A DNA stretch of 64,000 nucleotides from Amycolatopsis iheyensis. Its GTDB lineage: Bacteria > Actinomycetota > Actinomycetes > Mycobacteriales > Pseudonocardiaceae. This document shows positions 1 to 7,392 of this stretch, piece after piece. The notes under the pieces were generated by a model. That model saw only the letters and a list, made by a program, of their open reading frames with translations. It was not told the DNA's origin and did no database searches. Position 1 is the stretch's first letter; each line of letters begins with the position of its first letter. A program made the position numbers and the translations under genes. The stretch is from positions 558,001 through 622,000 of the forward strand of contig NZ_JAMXQV010000001.1 of NCBI RefSeq assembly GCF_024703995.1, given 5' to 3'.

Positions 1-205
1 CGCGGACGCCGGTGAAGCGCTTTCCCAGGATCTCGGTGATGTCGGTGACGGTCCGCGCGCCGTCGCAGAGCTCGAGCACCGCGGCCGCCGTCGTGTTCGG
101 CACCAGGACTCCCTCGGGGAACAGCAGCACGTGCGTTTCCCGGACGTGGTCGAAGCTCAGCCGGACGCCGCGCCGCAGCCGGGGCACCGAGCCGACGGCG
201 ATCAT
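1..205 (-). CDS. pqqD: PqqD, PQQ biosynthesis peptide chaperone (partial)
   Basis: The gene runs off the left edge, so about 68 N-terminal residues are visible. The protein starts MIAVGSVPRLRRGVRLSFDH and continues into VLLFPEGVLVPN, the N-terminal beta-rich part of PqqD. PqqD is a small RRE-fold protein that binds the PqqA precursor and presents it to the radical-SAM enzyme PqqE. The ATG at 205 overlaps the pqqC stop (ATGA), which indicates translational coupling. PqqE, and possibly PqqB, would be expected beyond the edge; that is inferred. Confidence 0.9.
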   Translation of the reverse strand, partial: MIAVGSVPRLRRGVRLSFDHVRETHVLLFPEGVLVPNTTAAAVLELCDGARTVTDITEILGKRFTGVR

Positions 206-885
206 CCGCGCTCGATCGCGTCGAGCATCGACCACAGCACGTCGCACTTGAACGACAGCGCGGCGATCGCGCGGTCCTGCTGTTCGCGCGTGACGCAGTG
301 GCGGACGACGATGTCCAAGGTGTCCTTGCCTTCGCCGGAAACCTTGTCGATCCGGTTGGTGAAGTAGGCGAGGTCTTCGCGGGCGATCCACGAGTAGTGG
401 GCGAGCATGTCCGCGACGCGCTGCTGCATCAGGTGCCCGGCGAACATCTCGGTGAGCCCGGACGCGACCGCCTCCCACCACGGTTTCGTGCGCGCGAAGC
501 TCACATACGCGTCGACGGCGAACCGGACGCCGGGTGCGACGTGCCGCTCGGCCAGGACCTCGTCCCGCGCCAGGCCGACGGCTTCGCAGAGCCGCAGCCA
601 CCGCTCGATCCCGCCGGTGCCGGCGTGCGCGCCGTCGTGGTAGACGATCCGGTCCAGCCACTGGCGGCGGATCTCCGGCAGCGGGCAGTTGCTGATGATC
701 GCGGCGTCCTTCTGCGGCAGCCGGCTCTGGTAGTACCAGCGGTTGGCCGCCCAGACCCGCAGCTCGTGCTCGTCGAGCTCGCCCGCGTGCAGCCGGCGGT
801 GGAACGGGTGCGTGCCCCAGTACCGGTCCGAAAGACCGCGCAGGGCCCCGATGAATGCGCTTTCCGCGAGCGGCTCGACGGGCAT
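202..885 (-). CDS. pqqC: PqqC, pyrroloquinoline-quinone synthase
   Basis: This is a 227-residue all-helical protein of usual PqqC length. It catalyses the last step of PQQ formation, the cofactorless ring closure and eight-electron oxidation of AHQQ by O2. Recognisable family sequence includes the early ELRVWAANRWYYQSRLPQKD and later QWLDRIVYHDG stretches. ATG at 885 lies 3 bases after the pqqA stop and the 3' end overlaps pqqD by 4 bases, so pqqA-C-D form one operon. PQQ would serve periplasmic or secreted alcohol or glucose dehydrogenases; none is visible in the window. Confidence 0.95.
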   Translation of the reverse strand: MPVEPLAESAFIGALRGLSDRYWGTHPFHRRLHAGELDEHELRVWAANRWYYQSRLPQKDAAIISNCPLPEIRRQWLDRIVYHDGAHAGTGGIERWLRLCEAVGLARDEVLAERHVAPGVRFAVDAYVSFARTKPWWEAVASGLTEMFAGHLMQQRVADMLAHYSWIAREDLAYFTNRIDKVSGEGKDTLDIVVRHCVTREQQDRAIAALSFKCDVLWSMLDAIERG

Positions 886-888
886 CGG

Positions 889-975
889 TCAGTCCGCCAG
901 GCGAGCCGCGTAGGCGGTCACCTCCATGGGAGTTTCGTATTCGACGAAGTCGGGAGTCGTCCACACCTCGGTCAT
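889..975 (-). CDS. pqqA: PqqA, PQQ precursor peptide
   Basis: A 28-codon gene found by hand translation. The peptide begins MTEVWTTPDFVEYETPMEV and ends TAYAARLAD. It carries the diagnostic Glu-x3-Tyr pair (E18-V-T-A-Y22), whose side chains PqqE crosslinks to make the PQQ skeleton. A strong ribosome binding site, GGAAAGGAG, lies just upstream of the ATG. Its position directly before pqqC, three bases apart, confirms the assignment. Confidence 0.96.
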   Translation of the reverse strand: MTEVWTTPDFVEYETPMEVTAYAARLAD

Positions 976-1037
976 GTCGTGCTCCTTTCCGTGAACCGCC
1001 ACGGTAGGAGCGAGGTGATCGGGCTGGCCAGTCCAAT

Positions 1038-1056
1038 TCGGAAAGTTTCCTTCCGA
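1038..1056. promoter_or_regulatory. Palindrome upstream of the pqq operon
   Basis: TCGGAA and TTCCGA arms (6 bp, perfect) surround a 7-base centre, about 65 bases upstream of the pqqA ATG and just outside the 3' end of the acyltransferase gene. Position and symmetry suit a repressor or activator operator for the pqq operon. A weak terminator role for the acyltransferase gene is less likely, because that gene reads away from it. No regulator is identified. Confidence 0.35.
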
Positions 1057-1083
1057 TGGCGCAGTGCGGTGCCGGTCAGCGGG

Positions 1084-2448
1084 CTACTTGACGGCGGCTT
1101 CCAGCTCCACCAGCGCGGTGTCGAGGTGGGTCAGGATCCGCTGCAGGTGCGGCACGCTGCGGCGGCAGCCGGTGACGCCGAAGTCGAGGTTGTCGCCGTT
1201 GCTGGTCAGCGTGATGTTCACGGCCTGGCCGTCGAGCAGCACCGACGCCGGGTAGATGCCGTCGAGCTGCGCGCCGTTCCAGTACATCTGCTTGCGCGGC
1301 CCGGGCACGTTGGAGATCACCAGGTTGAACGGCGGCCGCGTGTTGTTGACGACGCCCGGGATCGGCGAGATGCCGAGCTGCGCCACGTTGATCCCGGACA
1401 GCAGCAGCGTCTGCAACGGCGTCAGCTCCGAGAACAGCCGCTTGCCGTTGCGCATCGACTGGTGGATCGTGACGAGCCGCTTGCCCGCGTCCGGCAGGTC
1501 GGTGGCCAGGTTGCACAGCAGCGCGCCGATGTTGTTGCCCGCCGCCTCACCCGGGTCGTTCTGCCGGCGCAGCGACACCGGCACCATCGCGATCAGCGGC
1601 GCGTCCGGCAGCGCGCGCTGCTCGATGAGGTAGTCCCGCAGCGCGCCCGAGCACATCGCGAGCACGACGTCGTTGCGCGACACCCCGCCGGCCGTCGCCA
1701 CCTTGCGGACGCGGTCGAGCGACCACGACTGCGCCGCGAACCGCCGCGCGCCGCCGATCGGCACGTTCAACATCGTCCGCGGCGCCTGCCCCGGCAGGGT
1801 CACGGTGTGCTCGCTGAACGCCTCCCGCGCGACCTTCATCGCGGCCGGCGCCAGCCCGGCGAGCTGGTTGACGGTCTTGCCGGCGGTCTCCAGGAACGAG
1901 CGGGGGCTCTTGACGCGGCCTCCGCCGGGCTTGCGGCGGGTGCCCCACCACGGCGGGCAGTCCAGGTCGCCCGGGTCGTCCGACAGCGTGCCCTGCAGCT
2001 GCCGCAACGCCGAGACGCCGTCCATCAGCGCGTGGTGGACCTTGGTGTAGACCGCGAACCGGCCGTCGGCGAGCCCCTCGATGAGGTGCGTCTCCCAGAG
2101 CGGGCGGTGCCGGTCGAGCAGCGTGCTGTGCCAGCGCGAGGTCAGTTCGAGCAGCTCGCGGATGCGGCCCGGCTGCGGCAGCGCGGAGTGCCGGAAGTGG
2201 TAGTCGAGCTCGAGGTCGGTTTCGGCTCGCCAGGCCACGTGCCCCATCGTGTTGACCGGGCGGGCCGGGCGGCGCCGGAACACCGAGCGCATGTTGTCCG
2301 ACTCGAGCAGCGAACGACGGACGTCGCGCAGGTAGTCGTCGCCGGCGCCGTCGGGTTTCTTGAACAGCTGCAGGCCGCCCACGTGCATCGGATGCTCGCG
2401 CGTTTCGACCAGGAGGAACATCGAGTCGGTCACGGGCATCATCGCCAT
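1084..2448 (-). CDS. Wax ester synthase/diacylglycerol acyltransferase (WS/DGAT)
   Basis: A 454-residue member of the bacterial WS/DGAT family, which transfers acyl groups from acyl-CoA to diacylglycerol or long-chain alcohols to make storage lipid at the membrane. The catalytic HHxxxDG motif is present as VHHALMDGVSAL near residues 138-144. The C-terminal NVPGP motif typical of actinobacterial (Tgs-like) members is present as VISNVPGP. Length and order match the family, and ATG at 2448 gives the complete N-terminal domain. It is apparently monocistronic, between the pqq operon and the divergent oxidase. Confidence 0.92.
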   Translation of the reverse strand: MAMMPVTDSMFLLVETREHPMHVGGLQLFKKPDGAGDDYLRDVRRSLLESDNMRSVFRRRPARPVNTMGHVAWRAETDLELDYHFRHSALPQPGRIRELLELTSRWHSTLLDRHRPLWETHLIEGLADGRFAVYTKVHHALMDGVSALRQLQGTLSDDPGDLDCPPWWGTRRKPGGGRVKSPRSFLETAGKTVNQLAGLAPAAMKVAREAFSEHTVTLPGQAPRTMLNVPIGGARRFAAQSWSLDRVRKVATAGGVSRNDVVLAMCSGALRDYLIEQRALPDAPLIAMVPVSLRRQNDPGEAAGNNIGALLCNLATDLPDAGKRLVTIHQSMRNGKRLFSELTPLQTLLLSGINVAQLGISPIPGVVNNTRPPFNLVISNVPGPRKQMYWNGAQLDGIYPASVLLDGQAVNITLTSNGDNLDFGVTGCRRSVPHLQRILTHLDTALVELEAAVK

Positions 2449-2528
2449 GGGACATCACCTTCCGCACTCGGCACGCCGACTGTACGCGCTCGACGGCCGT
2501 GGGTGGATCACGTTCTACATTGGCGAGT

Positions 2529-3707
2529 ATGACCGTCCGCGGGCCCGGGGAAACGTCCTTGCCACCGATGGCCGAGTGCGTCGTGATCGGCGGCGGTGTG
2601 ATCGGCGTGAGCTGCGCGTTCCGCTTGGCGGAAGCCGGGGTCGACGTCCTGCTGCTGGAGCGCGGCGGGCTCGGCGAAGGCTCGACGGCGAAGGCCGCGG
2701 GCGGCATCCGGTCGTCGTTCACCAGCCGTGTGAACGTCGAGCTCGGCCTGCGCGGGCTCGCCGCGTACAGCGCTTTCTCGCGCGACTTCGGCGTCGAGAT
2801 CGACTTCCGCCGCGACGGCTACCTCTACCTGCTCACCGACCCGGCGGACGTGACCGCAATCGGACATTCCGCGGAGCTGCAGCGCGAGTACGGCGTCCGC
2901 AGCCACCTGCTCGATCCCGCGGAGGCGGCCGGCGTCCTCCCGCTGCTCCGAACGGACGGGATCGTGGCCGCTCTCTGGTCGCCGGACGACGCGAAGGCGA
3001 CGCCGGACGCGGTCGTCCAGGGGTATGCGAAGGCGGCCCGCGCGTGCGGCGCGAAGCTGCGTACCGGCGTCGAGGTCACCGGCATCGAGCGCGACGGGGA
3101 CACGTTAGCGGGCGTTAACACGACGGCGGGGTTCGTCCGGACCGGCGCGGTCGTGTGCGCGGCGGGCGCGTGGTCGGGGAAGGTCGGCGAGCTGGCCGGG
3201 CTCGACCTGCCGGTCCGGCCCTTCCGGCGGCAGGTCGTGTTCACCGGGCCGGTGGCCGGGCTGCCCGAGCGGGTCCCGCTCACCATCGAGCTGCCGTCGG
3301 CGTTCTACTGCCACCGCGAAGGTCCGGGCCTGGCGATGTCCTTCAGCGAGGACGACGGCTTCCCGGGCTTCGACACGCGCTACGAAGCCGGCGACTGGCT
3401 GCCGCGGCTGGCCGAGCTGGCCGGCCGGCGGATCCCCGCGGTGCTCGACGCCGGCATCCGCGCGACGTGGGCCGGGCTGTACGAAACGACGCCGGACCGC
3501 AACCAGATCATCGGGGAAAGCGTCCTGGTGTCGCGGTTCTTCTACGCGACCGGCTTCTCGGGACACGGCTTCCAGATGGGCCCGGCCGCCGGCGAGCTGG
3601 TCCGGGACCTCTACCTGGGCCGTCCGACCGCCGTGGACATCGCGGCGCTGGACGTCCGGCGGTTCGAAACCGTCGATACCGCACCGGTGGAGCGGCACAT
3701 CGTCTAG
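2529..3707 (+). CDS. FAD-dependent amine/amino-acid oxidase (DAO superfamily)
   Basis: About 392 residues. The N-terminal Rossmann nucleotide-binding motif VVIGGGVIGVSCAFRLAEAG is followed by a conserved Glu at the end of beta2 (LLLERGG). The C-terminal part has GFSGHGFQMGPAAGELV, typical of sarcosine/glycine oxidase-like enzymes. It likely oxidises a secondary amine or N-alkyl amino acid with release of H2O2. ATG at 2529 was chosen over an upstream in-frame GTG and over ATG 2568, which sits right before the Rossmann strand. It is the first gene of a same-strand catabolic cluster, although the operator-bearing gap that follows implies an internal promoter. Confidence 0.85.
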   Translation: MTVRGPGETSLPPMAECVVIGGGVIGVSCAFRLAEAGVDVLLLERGGLGEGSTAKAAGGIRSSFTSRVNVELGLRGLAAYSAFSRDFGVEIDFRRDGYLYLLTDPADVTAIGHSAELQREYGVRSHLLDPAEAAGVLPLLRTDGIVAALWSPDDAKATPDAVVQGYAKAARACGAKLRTGVEVTGIERDGDTLAGVNTTAGFVRTGAVVCAAGAWSGKVGELAGLDLPVRPFRRQVVFTGPVAGLPERVPLTIELPSAFYCHREGPGLAMSFSEDDGFPGFDTRYEAGDWLPRLAELAGRRIPAVLDAGIRATWAGLYETTPDRNQIIGESVLVSRFFYATGFSGHGFQMGPAAGELVRDLYLGRPTAVDIAALDVRRFETVDTAPVERHIV

Positions 3708-3715
3708 GGGTTGAT

Positions 3716-3740
3716 TGCCAGATCGTTGAACGATCTGGCA
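3716..3740. promoter_or_regulatory. Perfect inverted repeat, likely GntR/FCD operator
   Basis: Arms TGCCAGATCGTT and AACGATCTGGCA are exact reverse complements around a single G at 3728. The core TCGTTGAACGA fits the FadR-subfamily GntR consensus T-N-GT-N3-AC-N-A. It sits 11 bases before the GTG of the TPP-enzyme gene, where a bound repressor would block expression. A GntR regulator with an FCD domain is encoded at the end of the same cluster (9881-10558), so autoregulated control of the TPP-hyuA-hyuB-SDR genes is the simplest reading. A terminator for the oxidase gene is an alternative, but there is no T-tract. Confidence 0.7.
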
Positions 3741-3751
3741 GTATCCGCGCC

Positions 3752-5374
3752 GTGGCTGTGAGTGGTGCTCGGGAGCTGGTGGACGCGCTGGAAGCGCTCG
3801 GGACGGAGATCGTCTTCGGGCTCCCGGGAGTGCACAACCTGCCGTTGTGGGAGGCGCTCGCCCAGACGGACATCAAGGTGGTCGGGGTCCGGCACGAGCA
3901 GACCGCGGGCTACGCCGCCGACGGCTACGCGCGCGCCACCGGGAAGCTCGGCGTCGCACTCGTCACCACCGGTCCCGGCGCGGCGAACACCCTCGGCGCG
4001 GTCGGCGAGGCGATGGCCTCCGCGGCGCCCGTGCTGATCATCGCCACCGACATCCCGTCGAAGATGCGGCGCCCGGGTGTCGTCCGCGGTGTGCTGCACG
4101 AGACGTCCGACCAGCAGGCGATGTTCGCGCCGGTGACCAAAGGGGTCTTCACCGTGCGGGCCGCCGACCAGATCGGCACCACCGTGCACCGCGCCGCGCG
4201 GCTCGCGCTGGAGCCGCAGAGCGGCCCGGTCTACTTCGGCGTTCCCACCGACTACCTGCGCGAGACCGTGCCGCACCGGCGGCCGCCCGCGCCGCACCGC
4301 AAGCCCGACGGCGACGTCCCCGACCTCGCGCGCGCCGAAGCGCTGCTGTCCGACGCGAAGCACCCGCTGATCTGGGCGGGCGGCGGCGCGCTGCGCTCGG
4401 GCGCGGGCGAGGCGATCGGCGTGCTCGCGGACAAGCTGGCCGCGCCGGTGCTCACCACGTTCGCCGCCCGCGGCCTGCTGCCGCTCGATCACCCCTGCCT
4501 GGCGCCGAACCCGGTGCACACTCCCGAAGTCGGCCAGCTGTGGGACGAAGCCGACGTCGTCCTCGCGGTCGGCACGGACTTCGACGGGCTGATGACGCAG
4601 AACTGGGCCATGCCGAAGCCGCCGACGCTGATCGCGGTCAACGTCGACGCCGACGACGCGGCGAAGAACTACCCGCCCGACCTGACGCTGGTCGGCGACG
4701 CGCGCGCGATCGTCGAACGGCTGCTGCCCAAGGAACGGCCGGGCCTGCACGACACGGCGACCCGCCTGGCCGCGATCGGCCGCAAGGTGCGCCAGCGCAT
4801 CCGCGAGGAGGAGCCGCAGGCGCTCGACTTCCTGTCCACTTTGGACGAGGTGCTGCCGCGCGACGCCGTGGTGGTGTCCGACATGTGCGTCGCCGGGTAC
4901 TGGGTCGGCGGCTTCCACCGGGTGCGCGCGCCGCGCAAGCTCGCCTACCCGATGGGCTGGGGCACCCTCGGCTACGGCTTCCCGGCGTCGCTCGGCGCCG
5001 CCGCGGCCGGCGCCGGCCGGGCCATCTGCATCACCGGCGACGGCGGGTTCCTCTACGCCGCCGGTGATCTGGCGACGCTCGCGCAGGAGCAGCTGCCGGT
5101 CACGGTCGTCCTCGTCGACGACGGCGGCTACGGGATGCTGCGCTACGACCAGGACCGCGAGGGCCTGCCGCACCGCGGCGTCGACTGGGACAGCCCGGAC
5201 TTCGTCGGGCTGGCCCGGTCCTTCGGCGTGCACGCGGACCGTGTGTCCGGGTTCGGGCGCGCGTTCCGGCGGCTGCTCGGCGAGTTCGTCGAGTCGGACG
5301 AGCCGAACGTCCTGGTCGTGAAGGCCAAGCTGAAGCCGCCGCTGAACACTTCGCCGCGGTGGTACCGCAAGTGA
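3752..5374 (+). CDS. TPP-dependent acetolactate-synthase-like enzyme
   Basis: A 540-residue protein with the three-domain POX/ALS layout. The catalytic Glu lies in RHEQTAGYAADGYAR (about residue 49). The C-terminal TPP-binding motif starts GDGGFLYAAGDLATL near residue 429, but the usual closing NN is VDDGG, i.e. Asp-Asp. It should activate a 2-keto acid or related carbonyl on the thiamine ylide; the substrate is unknown. The GTG at 3752 follows the palindromic operator, and a second GTG two codons later is possible. Its stop overlaps the GTG of hyuA. Family relatives often sit beside HyuA/HyuB genes, so it is probably part of the same pathway rather than branched-chain amino acid synthesis. 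Confidence 0.85.
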   Translation: MAVSGARELVDALEALGTEIVFGLPGVHNLPLWEALAQTDIKVVGVRHEQTAGYAADGYARATGKLGVALVTTGPGAANTLGAVGEAMASAAPVLIIATDIPSKMRRPGVVRGVLHETSDQQAMFAPVTKGVFTVRAADQIGTTVHRAARLALEPQSGPVYFGVPTDYLRETVPHRRPPAPHRKPDGDVPDLARAEALLSDAKHPLIWAGGGALRSGAGEAIGVLADKLAAPVLTTFAARGLLPLDHPCLAPNPVHTPEVGQLWDEADVVLAVGTDFDGLMTQNWAMPKPPTLIAVNVDADDAAKNYPPDLTLVGDARAIVERLLPKERPGLHDTATRLAAIGRKVRQRIREEEPQALDFLSTLDEVLPRDAVVVSDMCVAGYWVGGFHRVRAPRKLAYPMGWGTLGYGFPASLGAAAAGAGRAICITGDGGFLYAAGDLATLAQEQLPVTVVLVDDGGYGMLRYDQDREGLPHRGVDWDSPDFVGLARSFGVHADRVSGFGRAFRRLLGEFVESDEPNVLVVKAKLKPPLNTSPRWYRK

Positions 5375-7392
5375 GGATCGGGGTCGACATCGGTGGCACG
5401 TTCACCGACCTCTGCGCGGTGGACGCCACCGGGATCGCCGCCGTCGGCAAGGTGCTGACCACGCACGACGAGCCGGCCCGCGCGGTCGAGGAGGGCCTGG
5501 CCGCGCTGCTCACGGACCCGGCTGTCGTCGAGCAGGTGGTGCACGGGACGACGCTGGTGACGAACGCGCTGATCGAGCGCAAGGGTGCGCGGACCGCGTT
5601 GCTCGCGACCGCCGGCTTCCGCGACGTCCTGGAGATGCGCCGCGAACACCGGTACGAGCTCTACGACCTGCACATCGAGCTGCCCGCACCACTGGTTCCG
5701 CGGCACCTGCGCTTCGACGTTCCCGAGCGCGTCCTCGCCGACGGGTCGGTCGGCACCGCACTCGACGAGCCGTACGTCTCGAGGCTGGGCCGTGAGCTCG
5801 CCGAACGCGGGATCGAGGCGGTCGCCGTCTGCTTCCTGCACTCGTTCACCAACCCCGCGCACGAGCGGCGCGTGGCCGAGATCCTGGCCGAAGTGGCGCC
5901 CGGACTGCGGGTCGCGTTGTCGTCCGACGTCGTCCCGGAGATCCGCGAGTTCGAGCGGATGTCGACGACCGTATCCAATGTATACGTCCAGGGCCTGACC
6001 GAGCGTTACCTGCACGATCTCGAACAGCGGCTGCGTCGGCTGGGCATCCCGGGGGCGCCGCACATCATGCTGTCCAACGGCGGTCTGGCCACGGTGGACA
6101 CCGCGGCCCGGCACCCGATCCGCATCCTCGAGTCCGGTCCGGCCGGCGGTGCGTTGGCGGCGGCCGCGATCGGACCGCCCGACCTGCTGGCCTTCGACAT
6201 GGGCGGCACCACGGCGAAGCTGTGCCTGATCGCCGGCGGCGCGCCGCTGGTGACGCACCAGTTCGAGGTGGACCGCAAGTACCGGCTGCTCCCCGGGTCC
6301 GGGCTGCCGGTGCAGGTGCCGGTCATCGACCTGATCGAGATCGGCGTCGGCGGCGGGTCGATCGCCCGGATCGACGCGCTCGGGCTGCTCACCGTCGGCC
6401 CCGACTCGGCAGGCTCGGAGCCCGGCCCGGCCTGTTACGGCCGCGGCGGCGCCGAGCCGACCGTGACCGACGCCGACCTCGTGCTCGGTTACCTCGACCC
6501 CGGCTACTTCCTCGGCGGCGGCATGGAACTCGACGCGGCGGCCGCCCGCGACGCCATCCGCGACCGGATCGCCGGGCCGCTCGGGGTGAGCGTCGAAGAG
6601 GCCGCGTGGGGCATCCACACGAGCGTCAACGAGGACATGGCCAACGCCGCCCGGGTGCACGCCGTCGAGCGCGGGCAGGATCCGGCGAAGCTGCCGATGT
6701 ACACCTTCGGCGGCGCGGGCCCGGTGCACGGCGTCGGGGTCGCGCGGGCGCTCGGCGCGCCGTCGGTCGTCGCGCCGCCCGCGGCCGGAGTGCTCAGCGC
6801 GGCCGGGTTCCTGACCGCGCCGCTCGCGTTCGACTTCGTCCGCTCGGCCCGCGCGGCCGTGCACGATCTGGCGTGGGAGCAGGTCGACGCGCTCTTCGCC
6901 GAGATGGAAGCCGAGGGCGCCGCGCTGCTCGCGAAGTCCGGAGTGGACGACGTGACGCACCGGCGGATCGCCGAGATGCGGTACGCGGGGCAGGGTTACG
7001 AGATCCGCGTGCCGGTGCGCGGCGGCCGCTGGCCCGAGACCCTGATCGACGAGTTCACCGCCACCTACCGCGCGCTCTACCAGCGCACCGGACCCGAGGT
7101 CGGGGTCGAGGTGCTGAACTGGCGGGTCGTCTCGAGCGGGCCCGCGCCGGCCGTCACGCTGCGGCTGACCACGCAGGCCGCCGGTGGTGACGCACGCAAG
7201 GGCACCCGCCCGGCCTACTTCCCCTCGGCAGGGGGATTTGTCGACACGGCCGTGTTCGACCGGTACCTCCTGACGCCGGGTGCGCGCGTAGCGGGACCGG
7301 CCATCGTGGAGGAACGCGAGTCCACTGTGGTCGTTCCGCCGGGCGCGCGCTGCGTCGTCCGGGAAGACGCAGCGCTCGAGGTGACGGTGTGA
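5371..7392 (+). CDS. Hydantoinase/oxoprolinase family protein, HyuA-like ATPase subunit
   Basis: A 673-residue protein starting with the ASKHA phosphate-binding motif GVDIGGTFTDLCAVD. A second nucleotide-binding segment is FDMGGTTAKLCLI, and GGAGPVHGVGVARALGA follows later. HyuA-type subunits use ATP to open cyclic amides (hydantoin, oxoproline, N-methylhydantoin) or to carboxylate ketones, always with a HyuB partner. GTG at 5371 overlaps the previous stop (GTGA) and its own stop overlaps hyuB, so the three genes are translationally coupled. Family membership is clear; the substrate is not. Confidence 0.92.
   Translation: MRIGVDIGGTFTDLCAVDATGIAAVGKVLTTHDEPARAVEEGLAALLTDPAVVEQVVHGTTLVTNALIERKGARTALLATAGFRDVLEMRREHRYELYDLHIELPAPLVPRHLRFDVPERVLADGSVGTALDEPYVSRLGRELAERGIEAVAVCFLHSFTNPAHERRVAEILAEVAPGLRVALSSDVVPEIREFERMSTTVSNVYVQGLTERYLHDLEQRLRRLGIPGAPHIMLSNGGLATVDTAARHPIRILESGPAGGALAAAAIGPPDLLAFDMGGTTAKLCLIAGGAPLVTHQFEVDRKYRLLPGSGLPVQVPVIDLIEIGVGGGSIARIDALGLLTVGPDSAGSEPGPACYGRGGAEPTVTDADLVLGYLDPGYFLGGGMELDAAAARDAIRDRIAGPLGVSVEEAAWGIHTSVNEDMANAARVHAVERGQDPAKLPMYTFGGAGPVHGVGVARALGAPSVVAPPAAGVLSAAGFLTAPLAFDFVRSARAAVHDLAWEQVDALFAEMEAEGAALLAKSGVDDVTHRRIAEMRYAGQGYEIRVPVRGGRWPETLIDEFTATYRALYQRTGPEVGVEVLNWRVVSSGPAPAVTLRLTTQAAGGDARKGTRPAYFPSAGGFVDTAVFDRYLLTPGARVAGPAIVEERESTVVVPPGARCVVREDAALEVTV

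Noticed and set aside
298..2532. 744-codon plus-strand open frame
   Set aside because: Antisense to pqqC, pqqA and the WS/DGAT gene; its translation is Arg/Val/Gln-rich with no domain. It is a GC-bias shadow.
5143..6960. Long minus-strand frame over the TPP and hyuA genes
   Set aside because: Antisense to two well-recognised proteins; composition is typical of a high-GC shadow frame.
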